Under the pieces are notes generated by a model that saw only the letters and a program-made list of their open reading frames with translations, made no database searches and had not been told where the DNA came from. From assembly GCF_028823535.1 (NCBI RefSeq), contig NZ_JAQIYM010000007.1:124001-188000 (forward strand): DNA of 64,000 bases. Reading direction: 5' to 3'. A program made the position numbers and the translations under genes. The DNA is from Pseudomonas serbica (GTDB lineage Bacteria; Pseudomonadota; Gammaproteobacteria; Pseudomonadales; Pseudomonadaceae). The first letter of the stretch is position 1; the number at the start of each line of letters is the position of its first letter. Below are positions 52,198-61,497 of the stretch, piece by piece.

Positions 52198-53643
52198 ATG
52201 TATCCGATAGCCTCCCACTGGCTCAATTACATCGACGGTCAATGGTGCGACAGCGACCAGCATCTGGCGGTGAACAACCCGGGAACGGCCGAGCCGGTCG
52301 CGACCATCGCCCAGGCCGGCGTGGCCGATGCCGAGCGGGCGTTGCTGGCGGCCCGCCGCTGTGCCGACAGCGGTGAGTTGACCCGGGTGCGTCCGGCGCA
52401 GCGGGTCACTTGGCTGCTGCGCATTGCCGAGGAAATTCGCGCCGTGGCCGATGAGGGCGCCTGGGTGTTGTGCCAGGAAAACGGCAAGCGCCTCTGCGAT
52501 GCCCGGGACGAATTCATCGAGGCCGCGCGCTACTTCGAGTATTACGCCGGCATGGCCGACAAGATCGAGGGCACGTCGATCCCGCTGGGCAATGGCTACA
52601 TGGACTTTACCCTGTACGACCCGATGGGCGTTTCGGCTCAGATCGTTCCATGGAATTTTCCGGTGTCGATCTGCGCCCGTTCGCTGGCCCCGGCCCTGGC
52701 GGCTGGCAATGCGGTGGTCATCAAGTCCCCCGAGCTTTCACCCCTGGGCGTGTGTGTGCTGATCCGCGCCATTGCCAAGGCCGGCTTGCCCGACGGCGCG
52801 GTCAACCTGATTTGCGGCCGCGGCCGCGAAGTCGGCGCATATCTGGTCAGTCATCGTGCTGTCGATCAGATAGTGTTCACCGGTTCCGTACCGACGGGCC
52901 AGTCGATCTTGCGTGATGCCGCGCAGCATGCGATTCCCAGCGTGATGGAGCTGGGCGGCAAGTCCGCGGCGATCGCCTTCGCCGATGCCGACCGCGAGCA
53001 ACTGCTGGCCAGCGTCCAGTCGGGCATTTTCTTCAATGCCGGCCAGGTCTGTTCGGCAATGTCGCGACTGCTGGTGCAGCGCGAGATTTATGAAGAGGTG
53101 GTCGAGGCCGTCGTCGCCATGGCCCAAGGGCTCGGCGTCGGCCTGGGCCAGGACAACGCCGAGCTCACGCCTGTGGTCAGCGCCGGGCAACTGGCAGGTA
53201 TCGAAGCCTTGTGTCGCCGCGCAGTGGAAGACGGCGCGGTGGCGGTCACCGGTGGCGAAGCATTCGCTGATCGGGCCGGGCATTTCATGCGCCCGACCGT
53301 GTTCCGCGACGTGACTGCACAGATGTGCATTGCCCGCGAAGAAGTGTTCGGGCCGGTACTGGCCATCATGCCGTTCGACACCGAAGAAGAGGCGATTGCC
53401 ATCGCCAACGGCACTGAGTTCGGCCTGGTAGCCGGTGTGTTCACCCAGGACATCAGCCGCGCGATGCGCTGCACGCGCCGCCTGAAATCCGGCCAGGTGT
53501 TCGTCAACGAATGGTATGCCGGCGGCATTGAAACGCCATTCGGCGGTGTCGGTCTGTCCGGCTTTGGTCGGGAGAAGGGCCAGGAAGCCTTGTACAGCTA
53601 CGTGCGCACCAAAAACGTAGCCATCCGGGTGGCGGGGGAGTGA
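52198..53643 (+). CDS. NAD(P)-dependent aldehyde dehydrogenase
   Basis: A 481-residue ALDH. The catalytic Glu is in MELGGKSAAIAF and the Cys in FFNAGQVCSAMSRLLV; cofactor contacts are in VPWNFPVSICARSLAPALAA and FTGSVPTGQSI. The length and these blocks fit the betaine-aldehyde/gamma-aminobutyraldehyde dehydrogenase group. It starts nine bases after the oxygenase stop (GAGGAGGTCCC is the ribosome binding site) and would oxidise the aldehyde released by oxidative dealkylation or by the downstream FAD oxidase. Confidence 0.93.
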   Translation: MYPIASHWLNYIDGQWCDSDQHLAVNNPGTAEPVATIAQAGVADAERALLAARRCADSGELTRVRPAQRVTWLLRIAEEIRAVADEGAWVLCQENGKRLCDARDEFIEAARYFEYYAGMADKIEGTSIPLGNGYMDFTLYDPMGVSAQIVPWNFPVSICARSLAPALAAGNAVVIKSPELSPLGVCVLIRAIAKAGLPDGAVNLICGRGREVGAYLVSHRAVDQIVFTGSVPTGQSILRDAAQHAIPSVMELGGKSAAIAFADADREQLLASVQSGIFFNAGQVCSAMSRLLVQREIYEEVVEAVVAMAQGLGVGLGQDNAELTPVVSAGQLAGIEALCRRAVEDGAVAVTGGEAFADRAGHFMRPTVFRDVTAQMCIAREEVFGPVLAIMPFDTEEEAIAIANGTEFGLVAGVFTQDISRAMRCTRRLKSGQVFVNEWYAGGIETPFGGVGLSGFGREKGQEALYSYVRTKNVAIRVAGE

Positions 53644-53648
53644 ATAGC

Positions 53649-55046
53649 ATGTTCAAGACCTGGCTTTGCATCGTGTGTGGCTTGATCTACGACGAGGCCC
53701 TGGGCTGGCCTCAGGACGGCATCGCCGCTGGCACCCGCTGGGAAGATGTCCCCGAAGACTGGATGTGCCCCGAATGCCACGTGGGCAAGGCCGATTTCGA
53801 GATGCTCGATATCAGCGAATACACCCAGGCGGCAGCGGTCGCCAGCGTGCCGGTCAGCGTGCCGCCGGTGTCTGTCGCAACGCCGTCGCCGCGCCAGCCG
53901 ATCGTCATCATCGGCAGCGGTTACGCCGGTTACGGCCTGGCCCAGGCATTGCGCAAGGCCGACCCCAAGGTCGAGATCCGCGTGCTGACGCAGGAGTCCG
54001 GTCACCTGTACTCCAAGCCCGCGCTTTCGATCGGGTTGTCCCAGGGCAAAAGCGCCGAGGCATTGTCCGGCGAAACGCCGCTGGCCATCGAGCAGCGTCT
54101 GGACCTGCGGGTTTATCCTTACTGCAAGGTGCTGGGCATCGACAGTGCGGCGCGGCGCCTGCGCACCAGCTTCGGTGACATGGAATACGGCCAGTTGGTC
54201 CTCGCCAGCGGTGCGCAACCGATTCGCTTGCCGATCCAGGGCGATACTTCAGCGCTGATCAGCGTCAACAATCTGCAGGACTATCACGGCTTCCGTGAAC
54301 GCTTGGGTGGCGTGCGACGTGTCGCCATCCTCGGGGACGGTCTGATTGGCTGCGAGTTTGCCAACGACCTGGCCCACAATGGCTTCAGCGTCGATGTCAT
54401 CGGTCTGGGCCGCTGGCCGATGGAGCGCCTGTTGCCCGTCGATGCCGGGCAGATGCTGCAGCATGCGCTGAGTGAACTGGGAGTGACCTGGCATTTGCAG
54501 AACACCCTGCAAGCCATTGACGCCAGCGGGCAGGGCTATCGCCTGACACTTGCCGATGGCCACACCCTGGAGGCCGATCTGGTGTTGTCCGCCGTCGGTC
54601 TGCGCCCCGACCTGAGCCTGGCCGAAAGTGCCGGCGTGGCGGTTGGACGAGGCATTCAGGTGAATGCCCATCTGCAAACCTCGGTGCCGGGCATCTACGC
54701 CCTGGGTGACTGCATCGAAATCGGCGGGCAACTGCTGCCTTACCTGGCACCGATCAACCAGGGCATCCAGGCGCTGAGTAAAACCCTGCTTGGCCATCCG
54801 ACCGCCGTCGACTACCCCTTGATGCCCGTCACGGTCAAGACCCCGGCCGCACCGCTATGCCTGTTGGCGCCGGCCATCGACAGCCAGGGTGAGTGGCGCT
54901 GCACGCCGACAGAGGATGGCTTGAGCGCGGGTTTCTACGGCGCCCAGGGCCAGCTCAATGGCTTTGTCCTGCTCGGTCGCCAAGCGCAAACGCAACGCAG
55001 CGCATTGCTGCAGTCCTGTCAGCACTCTCAGCAGGCGGTCGCCTGA
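53649..55046 (+). CDS. Rubredoxin fused to FAD-dependent rubredoxin reductase
   Basis: A 465-residue fusion. Residues 1-55 are a rubredoxin with both iron-binding CxxC motifs (WLCIVCGLIYDEA and DWMCPECHVGK). A Pro/Val-rich linker of about 30 residues leads to a pyridine nucleotide-disulfide oxidoreductase domain with the FAD site PIVIIGSGYAGYGLAQAL, the NAD site VAILGDGLIGCEFANDLA and the flavin Asp in GIYALGDCIEIGG. It carries the whole electron path NAD(P)H-FAD-Fe in one chain, which would suit the neighbouring Rieske oxygenase. The ATG at 53649 is used; the GTG at 53640 overlaps the ALDH stop. Confidence 0.9.
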   Translation: MFKTWLCIVCGLIYDEALGWPQDGIAAGTRWEDVPEDWMCPECHVGKADFEMLDISEYTQAAAVASVPVSVPPVSVATPSPRQPIVIIGSGYAGYGLAQALRKADPKVEIRVLTQESGHLYSKPALSIGLSQGKSAEALSGETPLAIEQRLDLRVYPYCKVLGIDSAARRLRTSFGDMEYGQLVLASGAQPIRLPIQGDTSALISVNNLQDYHGFRERLGGVRRVAILGDGLIGCEFANDLAHNGFSVDVIGLGRWPMERLLPVDAGQMLQHALSELGVTWHLQNTLQAIDASGQGYRLTLADGHTLEADLVLSAVGLRPDLSLAESAGVAVGRGIQVNAHLQTSVPGIYALGDCIEIGGQLLPYLAPINQGIQALSKTLLGHPTAVDYPLMPVTVKTPAAPLCLLAPAIDSQGEWRCTPTEDGLSAGFYGAQGQLNGFVLLGRQAQTQRSALLQSCQHSQQAVA

Positions 55047-55056
55047 GGCCAGACAC

Positions 55057-56385
55057 ATGAAAAACTTGATCAACCTGCCTTATGACGATGCGAGTTGCGG
55101 CTGGTATGCAGCGCTGCCCGCGCAACCGGCCTGCAAGCGCCTGTCCGGCGAGCAGCGCGCCGACTATGCCGTGATCGGCGCGGGCTTTGCCGGCCTGGCC
55201 GCGGCCCGCCGCCTGGCTGAGCATCATCCGCAAGCCCGTATTCTTCTGGTGGATGCGCAGCGGGTCGCCCATGGCGCTTCGGGGCGCAACTCGGGCTTTG
55301 TGATCGACCTGCCGCACAAGTTCGCGCTGGAGCATCCGGACCCCGCGCACAAACAGCGTTTGCTGTCGCTCAACCGCGCCGCGATTGCGCAACTGCAAGG
55401 CCTGGTGCAAAGCCGTGGGATCGATTGCCAATGGTCCCATGCCGGCAAGTACCAAGGCGCCGTCGGCGAACGCGGCCTGGCCTACCTGGATCATTTCGAA
55501 CGACTGATGAGCGACCTTGGCGAACCGTTCCGCCGCGCCGATAGCGCAGAACTGGCCAAGGTGCTGGGCACCGGGCACTACCGCGGCGCCATCTACACCC
55601 CCGGCTGCTACCTGATGCAACCGGCGGCGCTGGTCACGGGCCTGGCCCGGACCTTGCCGGCCAATGTCGAGTTGCTGGAAGAATCACCGATCCAGCGCCT
55701 GGAGCGCGACGGCCGTGGCGGTTGGATCTTGCACGGCAGTGCAGGGCAGATCCGTACCCCGCAACTGCTGTTGGGCACGAGTATCTTCACCCAGGAGTTT
55801 GGCTACCTGCGCAACCGCCTGTTGCCGGTCATGACCTTTGCCAGCTGGACCCGCCCCTTGACCGATGCGGAACTGGCCACCTATGGCGGCCAACTGGACT
55901 GGGGGCTGACCCCGGCGGATCACGCCGGCACCACGGTACGCATGACCCAGGACCGTCGGCTGATCATTCGCAACACCTACAAGCACGTGCCCAAATACGG
56001 TCGCAGCACCAGCGATGGCATGCGTTCGAAAGTGCAGGACTCGCACCGCAAGGCTTTCCTGGCGCGCTTCCCGCAGCTGGCCGGGGTGCCTTTCAGCCAT
56101 ACGTGGGGTGGCGTCTACGCCATCTCGCGTAACTTCACCAACTTTTTCGGCGAGCTGGAAAACGGTGTCTACGCCTCGGCGTGCGACAACGGCGTCGGTG
56201 CTGCCTGGGGCACCATTTCCGGAACGATGCTGGCCGATCTCGCGGTGGGTGCCGACTCGGCGCAGCTCAACGATATTCGCGCGGTGACCGGGATGCCATC
56301 GCTCAATCCGCCGGAACCCTTTCTCGGCCTGGGCGTTCGCTCGCGCATTCGCCTGGCGGCCTGGAACAGCCGGAGTGAGTTATGA
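55057..56385 (+). CDS. DadA-like FAD-dependent amine oxidase/dehydrogenase
   Basis: A 442-residue flavoprotein of the DAO family. The FAD-binding loop is YAVIGAGFAGLAAARRLAEH, followed by VAHGASGRNSGFVIDLP, the typical covalent/non-covalent flavin region of gamma-glutamylputrescine oxidase and sarcosine oxidase-type proteins. The C-terminal flavin contact is GVYASACDNGVGAAWGTISG. It oxidises a secondary or primary amine, probably an intermediate of the same route, and would produce an aldehyde for the ALDH. It starts ten bases after the preceding stop. Confidence 0.88.
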   Translation: MKNLINLPYDDASCGWYAALPAQPACKRLSGEQRADYAVIGAGFAGLAAARRLAEHHPQARILLVDAQRVAHGASGRNSGFVIDLPHKFALEHPDPAHKQRLLSLNRAAIAQLQGLVQSRGIDCQWSHAGKYQGAVGERGLAYLDHFERLMSDLGEPFRRADSAELAKVLGTGHYRGAIYTPGCYLMQPAALVTGLARTLPANVELLEESPIQRLERDGRGGWILHGSAGQIRTPQLLLGTSIFTQEFGYLRNRLLPVMTFASWTRPLTDAELATYGGQLDWGLTPADHAGTTVRMTQDRRLIIRNTYKHVPKYGRSTSDGMRSKVQDSHRKAFLARFPQLAGVPFSHTWGGVYAISRNFTNFFGELENGVYASACDNGVGAAWGTISGTMLADLAVGADSAQLNDIRAVTGMPSLNPPEPFLGLGVRSRIRLAAWNSRSEL

Positions 56386-56753
56386 GCCGGACGAATGACG
56401 CCAAGCGTCGGGTACTGCGCATCGACCATCAGGACCTGGACTTTACCTTTCGCGGCGGCCCGCCAGGCGCCGCGTATGTGGCGCGCGCCATCAGCAACGA
56501 AGTATCGCCGAACATCGGCGTGGGTTTCGCCCGCTGGGAAGGTGCGCAAGTGGCCTGGACGGTGCTGTACGACGAGGTGATTTTCGTGATCGAAGGTTGT
56601 TTCGAATTGCGCGTTGGTGACGAGCTTTTTGAGGTCACGCCCGGGCAGTTGCTGTGGATACCCGAAGGCACCGAACTGATTTATGGCGGGCATGCGTTGT
56701 TCGGGTATGTGGTTCACCCCGGCAACTGGAAGCACATTCACGGCTTGGCTTGA
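56382..56753 (+). CDS. Small cupin protein (EutQ-like)
   Basis: A 123-residue cupin that overlaps the FAD oxidase by four bases. The barrel blocks are VLYDEVIFVIEGCFELRVG and PGQLLWIPEGTELIYGG; the His ligands of classical cupins are largely replaced by Glu and Tyr, as in EutQ/DUF861-type proteins. In other amine-catabolic operons such a cupin accompanies the oxidase. An enzymatic or substrate-binding role is not established. Confidence 0.83.
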   Translation: MSRTNDAKRRVLRIDHQDLDFTFRGGPPGAAYVARAISNEVSPNIGVGFARWEGAQVAWTVLYDEVIFVIEGCFELRVGDELFEVTPGQLLWIPEGTELIYGGHALFGYVVHPGNWKHIHGLA

Positions 56754-56778
56754 AGCGCAAATTTCGGGGGATCGCACG

Positions 56779-58026
56779 GTGATAAGACTGACAAAAACCT
56801 TCGGTGCTCTTTATCTGGCCAGCCTGTTGATGCAGCTGGGATCGACATTGCTGATGACCTATCTGGCACTGCGCCTCAATGCGATGGGGGCGAGTGAAAC
56901 GGCAGGGGGTGCGTTGATGGCCGCCAATGCCCTGGGGATGGTGCTGGGTGGCTGGGTCGGGCGCAGCCTGATCGCACAGGTCGGGCATATTCGAACCTAT
57001 GCGGCCTGTGCCGGACTGATTGCGGCAGCGGTTCTGGCGCATGAGTTCAGCACGTCCCTGCCTTTCTGGCTGGTGCTGCGGGGGCTGGTCGGGCTGGCCA
57101 TGATGTGCCAGCTGATGGTGCTGGAAAGCTGGCTCAACGACCAGGCCCGGACCGAGCAGCGCGGCAGCGTGCTGGCGTTGTACATGGTCGCCAGCTACGT
57201 CGGCATGATGCTCGGTCAGTTGGCCTTGAGTCTCGACGAGGGGTTGGGAATTCGTGCGCTGCTGGGTGTGGCGATGGTGTTTGCGCTGTGCTCGGTGCCG
57301 GTGGCGCTCACTCGCAGCGCCCATCCGACGGCGGTGCCCGCGGCTTCGATCGACCTGCGGTTGTTTCTGCGGCGCATTCCGCAGTCCCTGGTGACGATTC
57401 TGGTGTCCGGCATGATCAATGGCAGCTTCTACGGGCTGGCCGCGATCTATGCCAGCAAACAGGGACTGGAAACAGCACAGGTCGGCCAGCTCATGGCGTT
57501 GACCATCGGTGCCGGGCTGTTGGCGCAGTTGCCGTTGGGCTGGCTCTCGGATCGTCTGCCTCGTGCAAGTCTGATCCGCGCGGTGGCGGTCTTGCTGGTG
57601 CTCATCAGCCTGCCGCTGGGCTTCAATCAAGCGCCAACATTCGTGACTCTGCTGTGGTTCGGCTCGGCGATCGGCTTTCTGCAGTTCTGCCTCTATCCGT
57701 TGGGCGTGGCGTTGGCCAACGACAACATGGAGCCGCAACTGCGCGTTTCGCTGTCGGGCATGTTGTTGATCACCTTCGGTGTCGGTGCCTGCATCGGTCC
57801 GCTGATTGCGGGTCTGCTGATGGAGTTCTTCGGCACCTCAAGCTTCTACTTTTTCTATGCCGGCAGCGCCGCGTTGCTCGCACTGTGCGTAGGCCAGGCG
57901 AAAATCACGGGCAAGCACCTGCAAAAGGATGCGCCGCTGGATCATCCGGTGACGCCAAACGGGATTGCCAGCTCTAACCTGGTATCGGTGGTTGACCCCC
58001 TGGGTGAGTGCATCGACGGGCGTTAA
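56779..58026 (+). CDS. Major facilitator superfamily transporter (YcaD type)
   Basis: A 415-residue transporter with about 12 helices. The loop motif GGWVGRSLIAQVGHIRTY between helices 2 and 3 and LPLGWLSDRLPRASLIR between helices 8 and 9 are the MFS A motifs. The YcaD-type core LRGLVGLAMMCQLMVLESWL is present. The GTG start at 56779 follows GGGGGATCGCACG. It is the sixth gene of the catabolic cluster; import of the substrate or export of a product are both possible. Confidence 0.85.
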   Translation: MIRLTKTFGALYLASLLMQLGSTLLMTYLALRLNAMGASETAGGALMAANALGMVLGGWVGRSLIAQVGHIRTYAACAGLIAAAVLAHEFSTSLPFWLVLRGLVGLAMMCQLMVLESWLNDQARTEQRGSVLALYMVASYVGMMLGQLALSLDEGLGIRALLGVAMVFALCSVPVALTRSAHPTAVPAASIDLRLFLRRIPQSLVTILVSGMINGSFYGLAAIYASKQGLETAQVGQLMALTIGAGLLAQLPLGWLSDRLPRASLIRAVAVLLVLISLPLGFNQAPTFVTLLWFGSAIGFLQFCLYPLGVALANDNMEPQLRVSLSGMLLITFGVGACIGPLIAGLLMEFFGTSSFYFFYAGSAALLALCVGQAKITGKHLQKDAPLDHPVTPNGIASSNLVSVVDPLGECIDGR

Positions 58027-58255
58027 GTGGAGGAGGGCGAGCCGGATTTATTGATGCGTTTTTCTCATGAGTCGGTGATTAAAAATGGTTTGAGCGATGG
58101 TCAGGTTTCAATCATCTTGGCGATACTGCCAAAAACAGAGTTAGACCGGAATTAATCTGAAGATATACAGCGCCCTGATGTCATTCGACATCAAGGGGGC
58201 AGTATCTTGCGGAATACTCTCTAAAACCCTTAAACAAAAACAAAAGGGGAAAACA

Positions 58256-59950
58256 ATGCGTGCGCAATCAGGCATGTTAAAAGGCTTGAACCCGAATGTC
58301 ACAGTCGCTTCGATAGTGGCGGTGATCTCATTTGTTCTGTTTTGTGCATTTAAAGATGAGCAGGCAGCCAAGGCTTTTGAAATGGCTTCGGTGTTTATCC
58401 TGCATAACTTTAAGTGGTATTACATCGCCCTGATCAGTGGCGTGCTCGGTTTGCTGCTGTATATCTCCGTCAGCCGTTTCGGCAATCTCAAACTGGGCAC
58501 CGAGCACGATCGGCCCGAGTTCAGTTTCGCGTCATGGATTGCCATGCTGTTCAGTGCGGGCATGGGCATCGGCCTGATTTTCTGGTCCGTGGCCGAACCC
58601 ATGCTGCATTATGCCGACAACCCGTTTTCCAAGGGCCTGACGGACGAGTCGGCCACCCTGGCGATGCGCATCACCTTGTTCCACTGGGGCCTGCATCCTT
58701 GGGCGATCTTCTCCATGATCGGCCTGAGCCTGGCCTACTTTGCCTACCGTAAAGGTTTGCCGCTGGCCCTGCGTTCGCTGCTTTACCCGCTGATTGGTGA
58801 CCGAATCTACGGCTGGATCGGGCATGTTGTCGATATCATGGGTGTCGTCATCACGGCCTTTGGGGTCTCCCAATCGCTTGGCCTCGGCGTTGCGCAGATC
58901 AATACCGGGCTGCACCAGGTATTCGGTATTCCGGTCAGTATCGGGTTACAGTTATCTATCATTCTGGTTGTCAGTATCATTGCCTGCATTTCGCTACTTG
59001 CCGGGCTGTCAAAGGGTATGAAGCGCATCTCCACGCTTAACATGTACCTGTCATTTATTTTGATGTTGGCGGTACTGGCTATCGGTCCAACTCGTTACAT
59101 CCTCAACTTGATGTTTGAATCCACCGGCGACTATGTACAAAACATCGTCGGCCTCAGCTTCTGGATGGACACGCAGAAAGACACCGAATGGCAAAACTGG
59201 TGGACGGCGTTCTACTGGCCGTGGTGGATGACCTGGGGGCCTTTTGTCGGTCTGTTCATCGCGCGCATTTCCAAAGGCCGGACCATCCGTGAACTGGTGA
59301 TTGGCGCGCTGGTGGTGCCGACCCTGGTGACCATCCTGTGGATGTCGGTGTTCGGTGGCGCGGCGCTGAAAAATGAACAGCAGGATCGGCAGGCCTACCA
59401 GGCATCCGTTGCCAGCCAGGTTGTGGGTCAGGAACAACCGAAGTTCGAAGGCGGCACGGTGCTGCTTGCCACCAAGAAAGAAACCACGGCGGCGATGTTC
59501 ACGCTGGTTCAGACACTTGATGGCCCTACTGTTGGCGCCGTTCTCTCGATACTGGTGTGTGTGTTGCTGGGTGTGCACTTTGTCACCACGGCAGATGCCG
59601 GAACCCAGGTGTTGTGCACTTTGTGTGCCCTGGGCAGCACCAATCCACCCAACTGGATCCGGTTGCTCTGGTGCATTCTGGAAGGTGCCATTGCCGCGGG
59701 CCTGTTGCTGGCAGGAGGGCTCAAGGCCATCCAGATGGCGAGTATCGCCGCCGGCTTGCCGATCGCCATGTTGCTGCTGGTGATGTCCTATACCCTGATC
59801 CATAGCTTGCGCAAGGAGATGCCGAGTGTGCCGGCCTGGACGCCTGCGCAGGAGCCTCAGCCGGAGCAAGCGCTTTCCAGGCAGGAAGGACGTGAAGCGC
59901 CATCGAACCTGGGTGCAAGCCCAGCCCTGACGGCAACGACCGCTTACTGA
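58256..59950 (+). CDS. BCCT-family transporter for betaine/choline/carnitine-type compounds
   Basis: A 564-residue transporter with 12 helices. Typical BCCT signatures are SRFGNLKLGTEHDRPEFS, SAGMGIGLIFWSVAEPMLHY and FYWPWWMTWGPFVGLFIARI; the Trp-rich WPWWMTWGPFVGLF segment forms the quaternary-ammonium-binding cage. The C-terminal tail is hydrophilic and short, arguing for a catabolic rather than osmosensing transporter. It follows the operon after a 229-base gap with its own likely promoter region; AAAGGGGAAAACA precedes the ATG. It is the best clue to the substrate class of the cluster. Confidence 0.92.
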   Translation: MRAQSGMLKGLNPNVTVASIVAVISFVLFCAFKDEQAAKAFEMASVFILHNFKWYYIALISGVLGLLLYISVSRFGNLKLGTEHDRPEFSFASWIAMLFSAGMGIGLIFWSVAEPMLHYADNPFSKGLTDESATLAMRITLFHWGLHPWAIFSMIGLSLAYFAYRKGLPLALRSLLYPLIGDRIYGWIGHVVDIMGVVITAFGVSQSLGLGVAQINTGLHQVFGIPVSIGLQLSIILVVSIIACISLLAGLSKGMKRISTLNMYLSFILMLAVLAIGPTRYILNLMFESTGDYVQNIVGLSFWMDTQKDTEWQNWWTAFYWPWWMTWGPFVGLFIARISKGRTIRELVIGALVVPTLVTILWMSVFGGAALKNEQQDRQAYQASVASQVVGQEQPKFEGGTVLLATKKETTAAMFTLVQTLDGPTVGAVLSILVCVLLGVHFVTTADAGTQVLCTLCALGSTNPPNWIRLLWCILEGAIAAGLLLAGGLKAIQMASIAAGLPIAMLLLVMSYTLIHSLRKEMPSVPAWTPAQEPQPEQALSRQEGREAPSNLGASPALTATTAY

Positions 59951-59978
59951 GCCTCGCCGAGGCAGCCATGAACCTGCC

Positions 59979-60009
59979 GAAACCGTCCGCTGACACAGCA
60001 GGCGGTTTC
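59979..60009 (+). terminator. Weak hairpin terminator after the BCCT gene
   Basis: GAAACCGTC pairs with GGCGGTTTC (nine pairs, one G-U). It is followed only by GCTTTC, so it may be a weak terminator or stabilising hairpin. Confidence 0.5.
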
Positions 60010-60185
60010 GCTTTCATGTCCACCCATCAAGTTTCGATCCCTCGATTCCTGCGCATTCTGTTAACAGTGTTTATCTGCCAAGGCGCTGTTTGGCCGCGGG
60101 GTAAAGCCCTAGCATCGTCTCTACCGACTGAACCCGGCCCACGGGTACGGAAGGTACCCCTACCTTTGACGAGACGGTGAACCCC

Positions 60186-60452
60186 ATGAAAAAAATAGCG
60201 ATTGTCCTTGCACTCAGTTGCATCGCTGCCCAGGCCTTTGCCGAAGAAAGCCAGGCCAAAACCGCGGCCAGCAAACCTCCGATCGAGACCTACACCTACG
60301 GTTCGAACCTGGACATCAAGAAGGTCATTTCCGTGTCCGATGTCGGGCCGGAGTGTGGTCCGGTTTCGGCGCAGATGACCTACGAGGATTCCCAGGGGCA
60401 GCGCCATGTCATGCAGTATCAGGTCCTGGGCAGCGGATGCTCGAACGGTTGA
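60186..60452 (+). CDS. Second small exported DUF2790 protein
   Basis: An 88-residue protein with a signal peptide (residues 1-19, cut after AFA). The mature part has YTYGSNLDIKKVIS, the DUF2790 block nearly identical to that at 22160, and two cysteines (ECGPV and GSGCSNG) at matching positions. The ATG at 60186 is used (a GTG at 60177 is possible). There are no TGTATC-type repeats in its upstream region, so its control differs from the first copy. It stands alone between the BCCT gene and a LysR gene. Confidence 0.85.
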   Translation: MKKIAIVLALSCIAAQAFAEESQAKTAASKPPIETYTYGSNLDIKKVISVSDVGPECGPVSAQMTYEDSQGQRHVMQYQVLGSGCSNG

Positions 60453-60488
60453 GTGCGGCGGTGGCGGTGGAGGGTCGACACTCCATCC

Positions 60489-61436
60489 TCAGAGGTTCCT
60501 GGTTTTTTTTGATGCACGGGCAATTTTGTCATCGGCAGCCAACAACCCGGGCAGGTAGTCCTTGAGAAACTCCACCCAGGTTTTTATTTTTGCATCGACG
60601 AATTTTCGTGAAGGGTAGATGGCGAACAGGTTCAACTCTTCAAAATGGTATTGCGGCAGTACCCGCACCAAAGTTCCTGCCTTGAGGCCGGCCACGGCGG
60701 AGGCAATCGGCTGGATGCCGATCCCCATGCCCCGGGTGATGGCGACTGTCATGGCGTCGGCAGTGTTCACGTGGAACGGTGACACCGGTGTGTTGACGGT
60801 CTCCACGCCTTCGGGGCCTTCGAACACCCAGTGCTCGGCCGGCATCACCGTGTTGACGATTCTCAGGCAATCATGGGCGCCAAGCGCACCCGGCGTGTCG
60901 GGTATTCCGCGTTTCTCAAGGTACGTCGGCGAGGCGCAAAGAATGCTGTAGGTGATCCCCAGCCGCTGGGCGACAAAGCCCGAGTCGGGCAGCTCCCGTG
61001 CGAGGATGATCGACATGTCGAAGCCTTCTTCCAGTAGATCCGGCAGTCGATTGGTCAGGGCCAGGTCAAACAGTACCGAGGGGTGTGACTCGCGGTATTT
61101 GGCAATGGCGTCGATCACGTAATGATTGCCGATGGCCGACATCGCATGAATCTTCAGGCGGCCCATGGGGGTGACCTGTGCGGTGCCTGCTTCCTCTTCC
61201 GCTTCACGCAGTTCTTCCAGGATTCTCTCGCAGCGCCGCAAATAGCGCGTACCGGCTTCGGTCAACGCCAGGCGCCGGGTCGTGCGGTTGATCAGGCGGG
61301 TTTGCAGCCGGGCCTCCAGGCTGGAGACCGCTTTGGAAACATGGGTCGTGGTGGTGTCCAGCAATTGCGCCGCCGCGGTAAAGCTGCCGCTCTGGGCGAC
61401 GGCCATGAAAAACCGCATGCTCTGGAAAACATCCAT
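60489..61436 (-). CDS. LysR-type regulator upstream of no obvious partner
   Basis: A 315-residue LysR regulator. The HTH is at residues about 15-40 (SFTAAAQLLDTTTTHVSKAV), with an unusual TTTT in the turn, followed by LINRTTRRLALTEAGTRYL. It groups with CrgA/YafC-type LysR proteins that often regulate adjacent oxidoreductases. It lies downstream of the aldo/keto reductase gene on the same strand, separated by a terminator, and could regulate it. ATG at 61436 with GAGGTGACAACG upstream. Confidence 0.85.
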   Translation of the reverse strand: MDVFQSMRFFMAVAQSGSFTAAAQLLDTTTTHVSKAVSSLEARLQTRLINRTTRRLALTEAGTRYLRRCERILEELREAEEEAGTAQVTPMGRLKIHAMSAIGNHYVIDAIAKYRESHPSVLFDLALTNRLPDLLEEGFDMSIILARELPDSGFVAQRLGITYSILCASPTYLEKRGIPDTPGALGAHDCLRIVNTVMPAEHWVFEGPEGVETVNTPVSPFHVNTADAMTVAITRGMGIGIQPIASAVAGLKAGTLVRVLPQYHFEELNLFAIYPSRKFVDAKIKTWVEFLKDYLPGLLAADDKIARASKKTRNL

Positions 61437-61458
61437 CGTTGTCACCTCAAGCGCTCAA

Positions 61459-61486
61459 CAAAAAAAAGGACGGCCCAGGACCGTCC
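61459..61486 (-). terminator. Rho-independent terminator after the aldo/keto reductase gene
   Basis: On the minus strand GGACGG pairs with CCGTCC around a seven-base loop, followed by eight or more T residues. It lies 12 bases after the reductase stop. Confidence 0.88.
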
Positions 61487-61497
61487 CTGGTGGCCTG

